From Xenophilus sp. AP218F (GTDB lineage: Bacteria > Pseudomonadota > Gammaproteobacteria > Burkholderiales > Chromobacteriaceae): 64,000 nucleotides of DNA. Both the position numbers and the translations under genes were made by a program. The notes beneath the pieces were generated by a model that saw nothing but the letters and a program-made list of their open reading frames with translations, was not told the origin of the DNA and searched no databases. Numbering within the stretch: position 1 is the first letter of the stretch; each line of letters starts with the position of its first letter. Below are positions 1 to 9,361 of the stretch, one piece after another. The stretch lies in contig NJIE01000030.1 of the NCBI GenBank assembly GCA_002213445.1, positions 1 to 64,000 of the forward strand. The letters run 5' to 3'.

Positions 1-87
1 GCGCCGGTGGCGATGGTGCTGGCGGAGTCGCAGCGTCTGGGTCTGACCAAGCTGGGGATTGTAGGGTCGGAACAATTTGTGCAGTGA
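1..87 (+). CDS. C-terminal end of an ExbD/TolR-like protein (partial)
   Basis: Only the last 28 codons of a rightward gene are inside the window, ending in TGA at 85-87. The peptide VLAESQRLGLTKLGIVGSEQ resembles the C-terminal helix and strand of ExbD/TolR biopolymer-transport proteins, where a conserved Gly-Leu-Thr-Lys-Leu/Val-Gly segment closes the periplasmic domain. ExbD works with ExbB and TonB to energise outer-membrane receptors. The match is short, so the family call is tentative. A hairpin terminator follows directly. Confidence 0.5.
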   Translation, partial: APVAMVLAESQRLGLTKLGIVGSEQFVQ

Positions 88-109
88 CGGCCTGGTGCCG
101 CACAATCGG

Positions 110-137
110 AAGGCAGCGCACGCTGCCTTTCTTTTTT
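110..137 (+). terminator. Intrinsic terminator after the ExbD-like gene
   Basis: The arms AAGGCAG and CTGCCTT form a GC-rich hairpin, extended inward by CG/CG pairing, followed by TCTTTTTTG. It lies between the ExbD-like stop and the M13 peptidase start and separates the two genes. Confidence 0.8.
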
Positions 138-155
138 GAGACAAAGGGGGAGTGG

Positions 156-2156
156 ATGAAGCTCAAAATCATGGCCTTGGCCCTGTTGCTGGCCGGTTCG
201 GCCTGGGCGCACGGGGTATCCGGCGTGGAAACGAGATATTTTGATTCGTCCGTGCGTCCGCAGGACGATATTTATCGCGCGGTCAACGGCGGCTGGCTGG
301 CCTCGCACGAGATTCCGGCCTCGGAATCCAGCGACGGCGCATTCAAGCAGCTGCGCGACTTGAGCGAAGCGCGCAGCCGGGAGTTGATCGAGCAGATGGC
401 CAAGAGCGGCGGCAGCGGCGACGCCGCCAAGATCGGGGCGTTGTATCGCAGTTTCATGGACGAGGCGACGGTGGAAGGCAAGGGCGTGGCGCCGATCGAA
501 CCGGAGCTGAAAATGGCGACGATGCTGTCCGACCGCAAGGAGCTGTTCCGCTTGCTGGGGCAGTGGCAAGACCGTTCCATCAAACTGCCGCTGGCCTTCT
601 GGGTGGGGGTGGACATGAAAGACGCCACCGCTTACCTGCCCGAGCTGTACCAAAGCGGTTTGCTGCTGCCGGATCGGGATTATTACCTGGGCAAGGACGC
701 GCGCTTTGTGGCGGCCCGCCAGGCTTATCGACAGTATCTCGAGCGGCTGTTCGCGCTGGCGGGTTATGCGCAGCCCGCCAAGCGGGCCGAAAAAGTGATG
801 GGGCTGGAAACCAAGCTGGCGCAGATCCAGCGCAGCCGTGTGGATTTGCGCGATCCGCAAAAACAGTACAACAAGATGACGCTGGCCGAGCTGGCGCGCG
901 CGGCGCCGGGCGTGGATTGGCAGGCGTTTTTCGCCGCGGCGGGCGTGCCGGATCTGAAGGCCGTCAACGTGGGACAACCGGAATATGTGGCCGGCGTGGA
1001 AACGCTGCTGCGACGCGAGCCGCTGGTGGTCTGGCAGGATTATCTGCTGGCGCACGCGCTGGATGCGTACGCGCCGTATCTGGGCAAGGACTGGACCGCT
1101 GCCCGCTTCGAATTTCACGGCAAGGCCTTGTCCGGCGCCAAGGAACAGCGCGCGCGCTGGAAGCGCGGCGTGCAGCTGGTGGAACAGTCGCTGGGCGAGG
1201 CCTTGGGCAAGGTCTATGTCGAGCGCTACTTCCCGCCGGAAAACAAGCAGAAGATGCAGCAGCTGGTCGACAACCTGATGCAGGCTTACCGGCAGAGCAT
1301 AGACAGCCTGGAGTGGATGAGTCCGGCCACGCGGAAGGCCGCCCAGGACAAGCTGTCCAAATACATGCTCAAAATCGGTTATCCCGACCATTGGCGCGAT
1401 TATTCCGGCCTGGAGGTCAAGGCTGACGATCTGGTGGGCAATGTCCGGCGCGCCTGGGCGTTCGATTACCAGTGGCAACTGTCGCACTTGGGCAAGCCGG
1501 TGGACAGGACCGAGTGGGGCATGACGCCGCAGACGGTCAACGCCTATTACAACCCCAGCCAGAACGAGATCGTTTTCCCGGCAGCGATCTTGCAACCGCC
1601 GTTCTTCGACATCCAGGCCGACGACGCGGTCAATTACGGCGGCATCGGTGCGGTGATCGGTCACGAAATCAGCCACGGCTTCGATGACCAGGGCAGCCAG
1701 TTCGACGGCGACGGCAATCTGCGCGATTGGTGGACGGCGGAGGATAAGGCCAATTTCCACGCGCTGACGGCCAGGCTGGTGGCGCAGTACGAGGCGTATC
1801 AGCCGCTGCCGGGCAAGCCTATCAACGGCAAGCTGACGCTGGGCGAGAATATCGCCGACAATGCCGGCTTGCAGATTGCGTACAAGGCCTACCGTTTGTC
1901 GTTGGGCGGCAAACCCGCGCCGGTAATCGACGGCATGACCGGCGACCAGCGCTTCTTCTATGGCTTTGCCCAGGTATGGCGCAGCAAGGTGCGCGACGAG
2001 GCCCTCCTGTCGCAGCTGGTTTCCGACCCGCATTCGCCGGCCCCGTTCCGGGCGATAGGCGCCAGCTCCAATAGCGACGCCTTCCAGCAGGCGTTCGACG
2101 TCAAGCCGGGCGACGGCATGTACAAGCCGCCGGAGCAGCGCATCCGCATCTGGTAA
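156..2156 (+). CDS. Secreted M13 family zinc metallopeptidase (neprilysin/PepO type)
   Basis: The 666-residue product has an N-terminal signal peptide (MKLKIMALALLLAGSAWA) and both M13 zinc motifs: HEISH at about residues 503-507 with catalytic Glu504, and GENIAD around residues 563-568 with the third zinc ligand Glu564. The N-terminal M13 lobe (about 40-430) and C-terminal catalytic lobe are both full length. It should act in the periplasm or outside the cell on small peptides. The ATG at 156 is chosen over upstream in-frame codons because it follows AAAGGGGGAGTGG and begins the signal peptide; the longer reading frame would bury it behind about 24 non-hydrophobic residues. It appears monocistronic. 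The natural substrate cannot be told from sequence. Confidence 0.93.
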   Translation: MKLKIMALALLLAGSAWAHGVSGVETRYFDSSVRPQDDIYRAVNGGWLASHEIPASESSDGAFKQLRDLSEARSRELIEQMAKSGGSGDAAKIGALYRSFMDEATVEGKGVAPIEPELKMATMLSDRKELFRLLGQWQDRSIKLPLAFWVGVDMKDATAYLPELYQSGLLLPDRDYYLGKDARFVAARQAYRQYLERLFALAGYAQPAKRAEKVMGLETKLAQIQRSRVDLRDPQKQYNKMTLAELARAAPGVDWQAFFAAAGVPDLKAVNVGQPEYVAGVETLLRREPLVVWQDYLLAHALDAYAPYLGKDWTAARFEFHGKALSGAKEQRARWKRGVQLVEQSLGEALGKVYVERYFPPENKQKMQQLVDNLMQAYRQSIDSLEWMSPATRKAAQDKLSKYMLKIGYPDHWRDYSGLEVKADDLVGNVRRAWAFDYQWQLSHLGKPVDRTEWGMTPQTVNAYYNPSQNEIVFPAAILQPPFFDIQADDAVNYGGIGAVIGHEISHGFDDQGSQFDGDGNLRDWWTAEDKANFHALTARLVAQYEAYQPLPGKPINGKLTLGENIADNAGLQIAYKAYRLSLGGKPAPVIDGMTGDQRFFYGFAQVWRSKVRDEALLSQLVSDPHSPAPFRAIGASSNSDAFQQAFDVKPGDGMYKPPEQRIRIW

Positions 2157-2250
2157 GCCTGGCCAGCCCCGCGGGGGCGATCCGATTGGTTTGGATGGTA
2201 ACTGGACAATCGGGTTGCCCTATCGGCGGGGCTTGCTTACACTGCGCGAC

Positions 2251-3093
2251 ATGCGCTTATCCGTACTATTCGTATCCAGTCTGTTTCTGTCCGCCTGCGA
2301 TTCCCGTTCGCTCGATCAAGTCGCCAAGTCCCCCGAAGTCCGCCAACTGGCCGCCCTGGGCGAGGCCATGCTGCATGCCGGCAACAACGGCGCGGCGGCG
2401 GAGCCCGCCGCGAAGGTCAAACCGGAGCCTCTGGTTTCCGGCAGCAAGGCCAGCGGCCATCGCGACTTTACCGCCGCCAAGCGGATTTTGCCGCGGGTCT
2501 ATTCCGGGATGGAAGTCGACTATTACTGCGGCTGCCGCTATCAGGGCAAGGCGGTGGATTGGGCATCCTGCGGTTATCAGCCACGCAAGTCCGAGGCGCG
2601 GGCCAGCCGCATCGAGTGGGAGCACGTGGTGCCGGCCTGGGTGCTGGGCCATCAGCGCCAGTGCTGGCAGCAGGGCGGGCGCAAGGCGTGCAGTCAGAAC
2701 GACGCCTTGTTCCGCATGGCCGAGGGCGATCTGAACAATCTGGTTCCGGCCGTGGGCGAGGTGAACGGCGATCGCGGCAATTTCGCCTACGGGGCGTGGG
2801 AGCTGCATCCGCGGCCGATGTACGGCCAATGCCAATCCATCGTCGACTTCAAGCTCAAGCGTTTCCAGCCGCGCGAAGCCGTGCGCGGCTCGGCCGCCCG
2901 CATCACCTTGTACATGCACCAGCGTTACGGCTTGAGCATGAGTCGTCAGGACAGGCAGCTGATGTGCGCCTGGGCCAGGCAATATCCGGTGGATGAATGG
3001 GAAAAGCAGCGCGACCGCCGCATCCGCCAATGGCAGGGCGAAGGCAACTTCCTGGTTTCGCAGCCGGACAGTTTGGCCGCTGTGTGCAAATAG
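2251..3093 (+). CDS. Endonuclease I family lipoprotein (EndA-like)
   Basis: This 280-residue protein starts with a lipoprotein signal (MRLSVLFVSSLFLSAC), lipobox LSAC, so it is probably anchored to the outer membrane facing the periplasm. The body matches endonuclease I (EndA/Dns): the VYSGMEVDYYCGC segment, RIEWEHVVPAW with the His-Me-finger histidine, and the metal-binding stretch DLNNLVPAVGEVNGDR with the conserved Asn. These enzymes degrade double-stranded DNA non-specifically in the periplasm. An ATG-like start further upstream (2191) would put the lipobox too deep, so 2251 is preferred although its ribosome-binding site is weak. A hairpin shared with the convergent porin gene follows. 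Confidence 0.9.
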   Translation: MRLSVLFVSSLFLSACDSRSLDQVAKSPEVRQLAALGEAMLHAGNNGAAAEPAAKVKPEPLVSGSKASGHRDFTAAKRILPRVYSGMEVDYYCGCRYQGKAVDWASCGYQPRKSEARASRIEWEHVVPAWVLGHQRQCWQQGGRKACSQNDALFRMAEGDLNNLVPAVGEVNGDRGNFAYGAWELHPRPMYGQCQSIVDFKLKRFQPREAVRGSAARITLYMHQRYGLSMSRQDRQLMCAWARQYPVDEWEKQRDRRIRQWQGEGNFLVSQPDSLAAVCK

Positions 3094-3103
3094 GAAAAAA
3101 CAA

Positions 3104-3129
3104 CAACGCCACGGCAAGCCGTGGCGTTG
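3104..3129. terminator. Terminator between the endonuclease and porin genes
   Basis: A perfect 12-bp stem, CAACGCCACGGC with GCCGTGGCGTTG, has a two-base loop. Six A residues on the left give a U-tract for leftward transcripts, so it mainly ends the porin message; the rightward side lacks a clear T-run. Confidence 0.75.
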
Positions 3130-3156
3130 TCGCGTCAGCCCTGACGGTAAAGCGGC

Positions 3157-4341
3157 TTAGAAGGAAACCTTCATGCCGACGCCGAAGGCTTGCGGGTCGT
3201 TGCCGGCGGCCAGAGCGGCATCGCTGGTGCCCAGGCCGCTGGAGTAGACCGGGTTGTTGGCGAAGTTGGCCTTGGCTTGGGCATTGTTGGTGATCTTGGT
3301 GTAGTAAGCCAAGAGCTGGGTGGACTTGGACAGGTTGTAGGTGCCGCCCAGGATCCACTGCTTGGCCTTGAAGTCGTCGCCGTTGGTGCCGGTGGCTACG
3401 TTCTTCAGGCTGCCCAGCTGGCCATAGGACAGCTTGATGCTGGCGGCGCCGAAGTCCTGGCCCAGAGCGATTTGCCAGTCGTCCTGCTTGAGCTGGCCGC
3501 CGCCCGCCTGGTCAAACGTGCCCCATTCGTAGTTGCCGCCGATGAAGGTGCCGAAATCGAACTTGTAGCTGGCGGCGATGCTGTAGAAGGTGACGTTCTT
3601 GCCGGAGTTCTTGCCCAACACGGCCGGATCGTTGGTGGAGGAGGTGTTGTAGCTGTTGCTGTTGGGCTTGACCGCCATGTCGTACTGGCGATCCCAGGCG
3701 GTGGCCAGGTTCAGGCCGCCCCAGGTGTAACCCAGGCCCAGCGAGATGCGCTTGGAGTCGTTGCCGGATACGCGAGCTTCGTCAACACCCCAGGAGCCGC
3801 CGAGCTTGAAGCCGGCCCAGCTCGGGGAGTACCAGTGAACGGAGTTGGCCAGGCGCGCTTCGCCGCGACTGTTTACCGAACTGGAACCGAAGTTGTCGGC
3901 GGTGGTGTTGATCATCACGTCGGTGGCCAGCGCGCTGTTGCCGCTGCCGGTGAAGTTCTTGTAGGCGGAATCGTACTGACCGATCAGCACCTTGCCGAAG
4001 TCGCCGTTGTCGACGCCGATGAAGGTGTTGCGGGTGGCCAGGGTGGCGGACTGGCCTTTGTCGTTGGTGCCGCCTTGCTCGAAGTTGCGCAGGCTGCTTT
4101 CCACTTGCCAGATGGCCTTGGTGCCGTTGCCCAGATCTTCATTGCCCTTGAAGCCGATGCGGGAGTTGTAGTCGGAGACGCGGGTGCGGGAGCTGTACTC
4201 CTTGCTGCTGTCGCCATTGCCGGTGGCCTTGGCCGATTCGATGCCGCCGCTCAGGAAGCCGTAGATGGTGACGTCGGCGTGGGCCGCTACCGGGAGGATG
4301 AACAGGGAAGCAACCAGAGCTGCCAGGTTTTTCTTCTGCAT
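3157..4341 (-). CDS. Outer-membrane porin (betaproteobacterial/Neisseria type)
   Basis: The 394-residue product has a classical signal peptide (MQKKNLAALVASLFILPVAAHA) and then alternating amphipathic strands. It begins DVTIYGFLSGGIE, the usual first strand of Gram-negative trimeric general porins, and ends GVGMKVSF, with the C-terminal Phe used by the BAM machinery. FKGNEDLGNGTKAIWQVE is the typical second/third-strand signature. It should form a diffusion channel for small solutes. GGAG sits 8-10 bases before the ATG. The gene is monocistronic, and the 165-bp region upstream is free of genes. Solute preference is not readable from sequence. Confidence 0.92.
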   Translation of the reverse strand: MQKKNLAALVASLFILPVAAHADVTIYGFLSGGIESAKATGNGDSSKEYSSRTRVSDYNSRIGFKGNEDLGNGTKAIWQVESSLRNFEQGGTNDKGQSATLATRNTFIGVDNGDFGKVLIGQYDSAYKNFTGSGNSALATDVMINTTADNFGSSSVNSRGEARLANSVHWYSPSWAGFKLGGSWGVDEARVSGNDSKRISLGLGYTWGGLNLATAWDRQYDMAVKPNSNSYNTSSTNDPAVLGKNSGKNVTFYSIAASYKFDFGTFIGGNYEWGTFDQAGGGQLKQDDWQIALGQDFGAASIKLSYGQLGSLKNVATGTNGDDFKAKQWILGGTYNLSKSTQLLAYYTKITNNAQAKANFANNPVYSSGLGTSDAALAAGNDPQAFGVGMKVSF

Positions 4342-4507
4342 AACAAATGCTCCAAGTCAGGTTTTGTGGTTCGGTGAGGGCAACGCGGTGTCTGGATCAA
4401 CTGCGCACTGCTATTGCTGCAACACTGTCTTAGTTTAGACACAAAATATGACGGAGATATTGCTGTTTTGTGGTTTTTACAGCCTGGCGGCCTGGATGGT
4501 GTGGTAA

Positions 4508-4822
4508 TTATGCCAAAAATTTATTGGGGTAGACTTCGTCGATTAGCGTGCGGCAATCGACTATGCGCAAGTCATTGTCTTTGGCGAAGTCCATCAGGAA
4601 ACAGAAGATTTGCGGATGGATTTTTTCCAGCTTCTTGTCGACGGCGACGCAGCGCACGCCGTCCAGCATCATCGGGCGGACGAAGGCGTGATAGGACAGC
4701 TTCTGGTGGGTGTCGAACGAGGAGAGGATGCCGGCCAGTCGTTCGGCCCAGTCGCTGGGGCGGAAAGTGCGGCCTTCGGAGGTGATTCCCTGGATGACTA
4801 TTTCGTATGGATTGCAGATCAT
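4508..4822 (-). CDS. DUF3579 family protein
   Basis: A 104-residue soluble protein with no signal peptide. IQGITSEGRTFRPSDWAERL near the N-terminus and the PMMLDGVRCVAVDKKLEKIHP region match DUF3579, a small family found mainly in betaproteobacteria. No catalytic residues are recognisable and the family has no settled function. It lies alone between the leftward porin and the leftward dinG, with no strong Shine-Dalgarno sequence before its ATG. Confidence 0.78.
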   Translation of the reverse strand: MICNPYEIVIQGITSEGRTFRPSDWAERLAGILSSFDTHQKLSYHAFVRPMMLDGVRCVAVDKKLEKIHPQIFCFLMDFAKDNDLRIVDCRTLIDEVYPNKFLA

Positions 4823-4940
4823 GGCGGTGGACCGGTGGGTTTGCTTTTGGTGTAGCCTGTTTTCGCTTGCAAGGTAAGCGTTTATTGTTTTGCTTCGGCC
4901 ACTTAGTACGTTTTTAAACAGTTGCGATCTTACCTGAAAT

Positions 4941-7067
4941 TCATATGCGCTTGAATGGCGGCAGCGAGGCCAGCAGCTTTTTTCCGTAACTTTGTTTCAC
5001 CAGACGGTTATCCAGGATGGTGACGCGGCCGTAGTCGCGCTCGGTGCGGATCAGGCGGCCGACCGCCTGCACCAGCTTGATCGACGCCTCCGGCACGGTC
5101 AGCTCGATGAAGGGGTTGCCGCCGCGCTTTTCTATCCAGCGGGAGAGCGTCTTGCCCACCGGGTCGTCCGGCATCGCGAAAGGCAGCTTGGCGATGATCA
5201 CGTGCACGCAGCTCTCGCCCGGCAGGTCCAGTCCTTCGGAGAAGGAATCCAGGCCGAAGATCACGCTGGATTCCTGGTCCTTCAGTCGCTGGTGGTGGGT
5301 TTCCAGCAGCGCGCGCTTGGGAATTTCGCCCTGAACCAGCAGTTTCTCGCGCAGCGCGGCGGGCAGGCCGGCGGCCACCTCCTGCATCTGCTTGCGCGAA
5401 GAGAACAGCACCAGCGTGCCGACCGGTTCGGCGATGTCGATCAGCTTGGGCAGCCATTCGATGATTTCGCGGGTGTGGCCGCCCGGGTCCTTGGGGCTGG
5501 CCAAGAGCGGCGGCAGGTACAGTTCGCCCTGCTGGCCGAAGTCGAACGGCGAGTCCAGCGCCAGGCAGGTGACATCCGGCAGCCACTTGAGGCCGGTTTG
5601 CGACAGCAGCAATTCGAAGTCGCCGAGCGAGCGCAGCGTGGCGGAGGTGAGCAGGGCGCCGGCGGCGCGGCGCCACAGCGTGGCGGCCAGGCTGGCGGCG
5701 GCGCTGACCGGCGAGGCGGAGAACAGATAGTCTCCCTTGCCTTCGGCCTTGCGGGTGATCCACTTGGCGATGGGCGGCGCGTTTTCGGCGGTTTCGGTTT
5801 CAAACAGGTCCCAGACGGCGCTCAGCTGTTCGGCGCGGCCGAGGATGAAGCCGAGGTCGGTGCTGGTTTTGTCCACCTCGCCGCCCTCGCTGTTCTTGTC
5901 CTTGCGGCTCTCCGCCAGCGCGTCGGACAGCGAGTCCAGCTGCTTGTACAGCGCGCGGGCGGACAGCGCCATATTGGCGGCCGGCGTTTGCAGCGATTCG
6001 GGCAGCGCGCCTTCTTCTATCAGCCAGGTAGGCTCCAGGTTGTCGCTGCTGGCGCGCAGGGCGTCCTCGCCCTCCAGCAGCCACAGCCATTCGGTCAGCG
6101 TTTCGGCGCAGGCTGCGGCGGCGTCTATCGCCTGGCTGGCCAGCTCGGCCTTGCCCGTCAGCGCCTCGACGCGGATCACCAGCGCCGGCACCTTGTCGAG
6201 CCAGCCCATGGCCTGGGCCAGCGAGTGTTCGGCCGAGAACTGGTTGATCGCCTTCTTGGCCAGGTGGTGCGCCTCGTCTATGCAATAGAAGCTTTCTTCC
6301 GGCGCGGGCAGGATCACGCCGCCGCCCATCGAGACGTCGGCCAGCATCAGGTCGTGGTTGGCGACCACCACGTCGACGTTTTCCAGCGTGTCGCGGGCGA
6401 GGTAGAACGGGCATTCCGGCCGATTGGGGCAGGCGGCTTTCAGGCAGCCGTGGCGATCATTGGTGACGCGCATCCACAGGCCGTCTTCGATCACCGTCTC
6501 CCAGCTGTCGCGGTCGCCGTTCCATTTGCGGTAATGGAAGGCGTCGGCCATTTCGGCCAGGGCGTCCAGTTCGGCCTGCTCCGGCTTCTTGTCCCACAGC
6601 GCCATCATCGGGTCCGGCTCCAGCAGGCTTTGCTGAGCGTGGTTGCCGGTGAGGTTGTAGAGGCGGTACGGGCACAGGTAGCGGCCGCGGCCCTTGGCCA
6701 GGGCGAAGGTCAGCGGCAGGCCGCTGTTTTCGACGACGAAGGGCAGGTCGCGGTTGACCAGCTGTTCCTGCAGGGCGACGGTGGCGCTGGTGACCACCAG
6801 CTTCTTGCCGCGCGAGCGCGCCATGACGCCGCCGGCCAGGAGGTAGGCCAGGCTTTTGCCGACGCCGGTGGGGCCTTCGATGACGGCGATGCTTTCGCCT
6901 TCCCGCTGCGGCCAGTCGTCGCCGTCCTTCTCGCGGCTGCGCGACAGCGCGTTGGCGATTTCCGCCAGCATGCGGCGTTGGGAAGCGCGCGGGCGAAAGC
7001 CTGGCAGGTTGTCGGATATGGCGCGGTAATGGTCGCGAATCGCGTCTTTTTCGGCATCGGTCAGCAT
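4941..7067 (-). CDS. dinG: ATP-dependent DNA helicase DinG
   Basis: An XPD-like superfamily 2 helicase of 708 residues, near the 716 of E. coli DinG. Walker A is EGPTGVGKS with Lys71. Four iron-sulphur cluster cysteines are visible (one in GRYLCPY and three in HGCLKAACPNRPECPF), followed by a DEAH box (CIDEAHHLAKK) and the C-terminal motif VI QAVGRLIRTERDYG. DinG unwinds forked DNA, R-loops and G-quadruplexes 5' to 3' and supports replication-transcription conflict repair. The start at 7067 (MLTDAEKD) is chosen because the reading frame upstream lacks any conserved N-terminal extension and overlaps the promoter region of the divergent decarboxylase gene. No LexA-type box was recognised upstream. 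Confidence 0.93.
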   Translation of the reverse strand: MLTDAEKDAIRDHYRAISDNLPGFRPRASQRRMLAEIANALSRSREKDGDDWPQREGESIAVIEGPTGVGKSLAYLLAGGVMARSRGKKLVVTSATVALQEQLVNRDLPFVVENSGLPLTFALAKGRGRYLCPYRLYNLTGNHAQQSLLEPDPMMALWDKKPEQAELDALAEMADAFHYRKWNGDRDSWETVIEDGLWMRVTNDRHGCLKAACPNRPECPFYLARDTLENVDVVVANHDLMLADVSMGGGVILPAPEESFYCIDEAHHLAKKAINQFSAEHSLAQAMGWLDKVPALVIRVEALTGKAELASQAIDAAAACAETLTEWLWLLEGEDALRASSDNLEPTWLIEEGALPESLQTPAANMALSARALYKQLDSLSDALAESRKDKNSEGGEVDKTSTDLGFILGRAEQLSAVWDLFETETAENAPPIAKWITRKAEGKGDYLFSASPVSAAASLAATLWRRAAGALLTSATLRSLGDFELLLSQTGLKWLPDVTCLALDSPFDFGQQGELYLPPLLASPKDPGGHTREIIEWLPKLIDIAEPVGTLVLFSSRKQMQEVAAGLPAALREKLLVQGEIPKRALLETHHQRLKDQESSVIFGLDSFSEGLDLPGESCVHVIIAKLPFAMPDDPVGKTLSRWIEKRGGNPFIELTVPEASIKLVQAVGRLIRTERDYGRVTILDNRLVKQSYGKKLLASLPPFKRI

Positions 7068-7221
7068 GGGCGGGATTGTACCGTATGAGGGCCATGTGCG
7101 CCTGCAAAATGACGGCCGGCACGGGATGCGGATAGGATGGGCTGATAACGATAAGCGCGCGGCGAGTGCCGGGCGGACAGACGGAATGATCGTATGCGGT
7201 TCACACACTGGAGGAATCATC

Positions 7222-9180
7222 ATGACACCTGTTAGCCGCGTTCTCGTCGTCAGCGACGACGCGCCCTGGCAAGCCGAGGCGCTCAACGGCCTGGGCGCCG
7301 CAGCCGTGCGGCTGGAGAACCCTTACGGTTTGACGTTCGTCGGCGCGGCGGGGGCTACCGCCGCGCTGGACATCATCGCCCGCGACGGCGAAGTGCAACT
7401 GGTCCTGATCGACAAGCAGCTGCGCGAGCCGGGCGTGGCCCAGCCGGCGGCGCAGCTGGCCAACGCGGTGAGCGCCTTCCGCCCGGAGATATCCTTATAT
7501 GTGGTGTTGTTCGACGACGATGAGCGCGCCATGGTCGAAGACATGGCCAGCCACGCGGTGGATGGCTACTTTTATCGCGACGAGTCCGATTTCAACGGCT
7601 GGTTCCGCATCCTGGCGGCCGAGCTGGCGGAAAAGTCGGCCACGCCGTTCTACGACAAGCTCAGGCAGTACGTGCGCATGGCCAAGGATTCCTGGCACAC
7701 GCCGGGCCATTCGGGCGGGGATTCCCTGAAGGGCAGCCCGTGGGTGGGCGATTTTTACGAATTCGCCGGCGAGAGCCTGCTGCGCGCCGACTTGTCGGTA
7801 TCGGTGCCGATGCTGGATTCGCTTTTGCATCCGACCGGCGTCATCGCCGAGGCGCAGGCGCTGGCGGCCAAGGCTTTCGGCGCGCGCGAAACCTATTTCG
7901 CCACCAACGGCACTTCCACCTCCAACAAGGTGATCTTCCAGACCTTGCTCGCGCCGGGCGACAAGCTGCTGCTGGATCGCAACTGCCATAAATCGGTTCA
8001 CCACGGGGTGATTCTGTCCGGCGCGCTGCCGGTGTATCTGGATTCCTCCATCAACAAGCAGTACGGCATTTTCGGGCCGGTGCCGAAAGCCACCATCTTC
8101 GCCGCCATCGAGGCCAATCCCGACGCGCGGGTGCTGATCCTGACCTCCTGCACCTACGATGGCTTGCGTTACGATCTTGGACCCATCATCGAAGCGGCGC
8201 ATGAAAAGGGCATCAAGGTGATCGTGGATGAAGCCTGGTACGGTTTCGCCCGTTTTCATCCGGCGTTCCGGCCCACCGCGCTGGAGTCCGGCGCCGACTA
8301 CGTCACGCAAAGCACGCACAAGGTGCTTTCCGCCTTCTCCCAGGCCAGCATGATTCACGTCAACGACCCGGCCTTCGACGCGCATCTGTTTCGGGAAAAT
8401 TTCAACATGCACGCTTCCACCAGCCCGCAATACAGCCTGATCGCCAGCCTGGACGTGGCGCGCAAGCAGGCGGTGATGGAAGGCTACCGGCTGCTGGACC
8501 GCACGTTGAAGCTGGCGCAGGAGCTGCGCGCCAAGATCAACTCCAGCGGCGCGTTCCGGGTGCTGGAACTGGACGACCTGCTGCCGGCGGAAGTGAGGGA
8601 GGACGGCATCCGTCTCGATCCCACCAAACTGACCGTGGATTTCACCCAGTCAGGCTTCACCGCCGACGAATTGCAGCACGCGCTGTTCGAACGCTACAAC
8701 GTCCAGGTGGAGAAATCCACGTTCAGCACCATCACCCTGCTGCTGACGATAGGCACCACGCGCAGCAAGCTGTCGCGCTTGTACGACGCGCTGTTGCGGC
8801 TGGCCAAGGAAAAGCGCCCGCCGCGCCCCCTGGGGCGGATGCCGGAGATCCCGCGGTTTACCCGTCTGGCCTGTCTGCCGCGCGATGCGTTTTACGAGGC
8901 GGGCGAGCGGCTGCCGCTGCTGGACGACGACGGCCGCCCCAATGCGGCGCTGGCGGGGCGGGTGTGCTGCGATCAGATCGTGCCTTATCCGCCCGGCATT
9001 CCGGTGCTGGTGCCGGGTCAGGCGATAGACGACACCATCCTGGCTTATCTCGCCAGATTGCAGAAAACCCAAAAATCCATAGAAATGCACGGCTTGGCGG
9101 AAGACGGCGGCGAATTGTATCTGCGCGTTTTGCGGCAAGATGAGCTCAATTCGCTGCCAGGGAGGGCTTTGTTCAACTGA
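7222..9180 (+). CDS. Orn/Lys/Arg decarboxylase family PLP enzyme
   Basis: A 652-residue fold-type I PLP enzyme. Residues 1 to about 130 form the receiver-like N-terminal wing found in biodegradative basic amino-acid decarboxylases. DSWHTPGHSGGDSLKGSP opens the catalytic domain, and YVTQSTHKVLSAFSQ carries the Schiff-base lysine (Lys367). The C-terminal domain has the VCCDQIVPYPPGIPVLVPG segment. Members make cadaverine, putrescine or agmatine from lysine, ornithine or arginine, usually for acid resistance or polyamine supply; which substrate applies here is not decidable by eye. GGAGG precedes the ATG at 7222. It is somewhat shorter than E. coli LdcC/AdiA (about 710-755 residues). It is divergent from dinG and separated from argF by 192 bp. 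Confidence 0.88.
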   Translation: MTPVSRVLVVSDDAPWQAEALNGLGAAAVRLENPYGLTFVGAAGATAALDIIARDGEVQLVLIDKQLREPGVAQPAAQLANAVSAFRPEISLYVVLFDDDERAMVEDMASHAVDGYFYRDESDFNGWFRILAAELAEKSATPFYDKLRQYVRMAKDSWHTPGHSGGDSLKGSPWVGDFYEFAGESLLRADLSVSVPMLDSLLHPTGVIAEAQALAAKAFGARETYFATNGTSTSNKVIFQTLLAPGDKLLLDRNCHKSVHHGVILSGALPVYLDSSINKQYGIFGPVPKATIFAAIEANPDARVLILTSCTYDGLRYDLGPIIEAAHEKGIKVIVDEAWYGFARFHPAFRPTALESGADYVTQSTHKVLSAFSQASMIHVNDPAFDAHLFRENFNMHASTSPQYSLIASLDVARKQAVMEGYRLLDRTLKLAQELRAKINSSGAFRVLELDDLLPAEVREDGIRLDPTKLTVDFTQSGFTADELQHALFERYNVQVEKSTFSTITLLLTIGTTRSKLSRLYDALLRLAKEKRPPRPLGRMPEIPRFTRLACLPRDAFYEAGERLPLLDDDGRPNAALAGRVCCDQIVPYPPGIPVLVPGQAIDDTILAYLARLQKTQKSIEMHGLAEDGGELYLRVLRQDELNSLPGRALFN

Positions 9181-9205
9181 ACGCTTGTCAGACAGGTCAA
9201 AATCC

Positions 9206-9233
9206 TATAAATATAACAAATGTCGCATTTATA
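9206..9233. promoter_or_regulatory. AT-rich inverted repeat in the argF upstream region
   Basis: TATAAAT (9206-9212) and ATTTATA (9227-9233) form an inverted repeat in a markedly AT-rich patch of a GC-rich genome, about 140-165 bp before the argF start. It could be part of the argF promoter or an arginine-repressor-type operator, but it does not match a standard ARG box closely. Confidence 0.35.
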
Positions 9234-9305
9234 TAAATCATGCACACGTCGTGCGTGGTTTTGGCGACGCCTGTGAAGTGACTTGAGACCAGCGTGTAGT
9301 AATGT

Positions 9306-9361
9306 GCCGCCGCGCATGACACGCACCCACAAGGTGCACACGTGCGGTGGCCTTTTTTTTG
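9306..9361 (+). terminator. Terminator-like hairpin in the argF leader (possible attenuator)
   Basis: GCCGCCGCGCATG (9306-9318) pairs with CACGTGCGGTGGC (9339-9351) through 12 of 13 positions including two G-U pairs. A run of eight T follows at 9353-9360. The T-run ends 12 bases before the argF ATG at 9373, with the GGAG ribosome-binding site in between. This is a textbook intrinsic terminator placed where it would block argF unless antiterminated; it could also merely end an upstream transcript. Confidence 0.7.

Noticed and set aside
4992-7088. Rightward open frame of about 700 codons opposite dinG
   Set aside because: Low-complexity Gln/Gly/Val/Arg composition typical of an antisense frame; dinG motifs are unmistakable.
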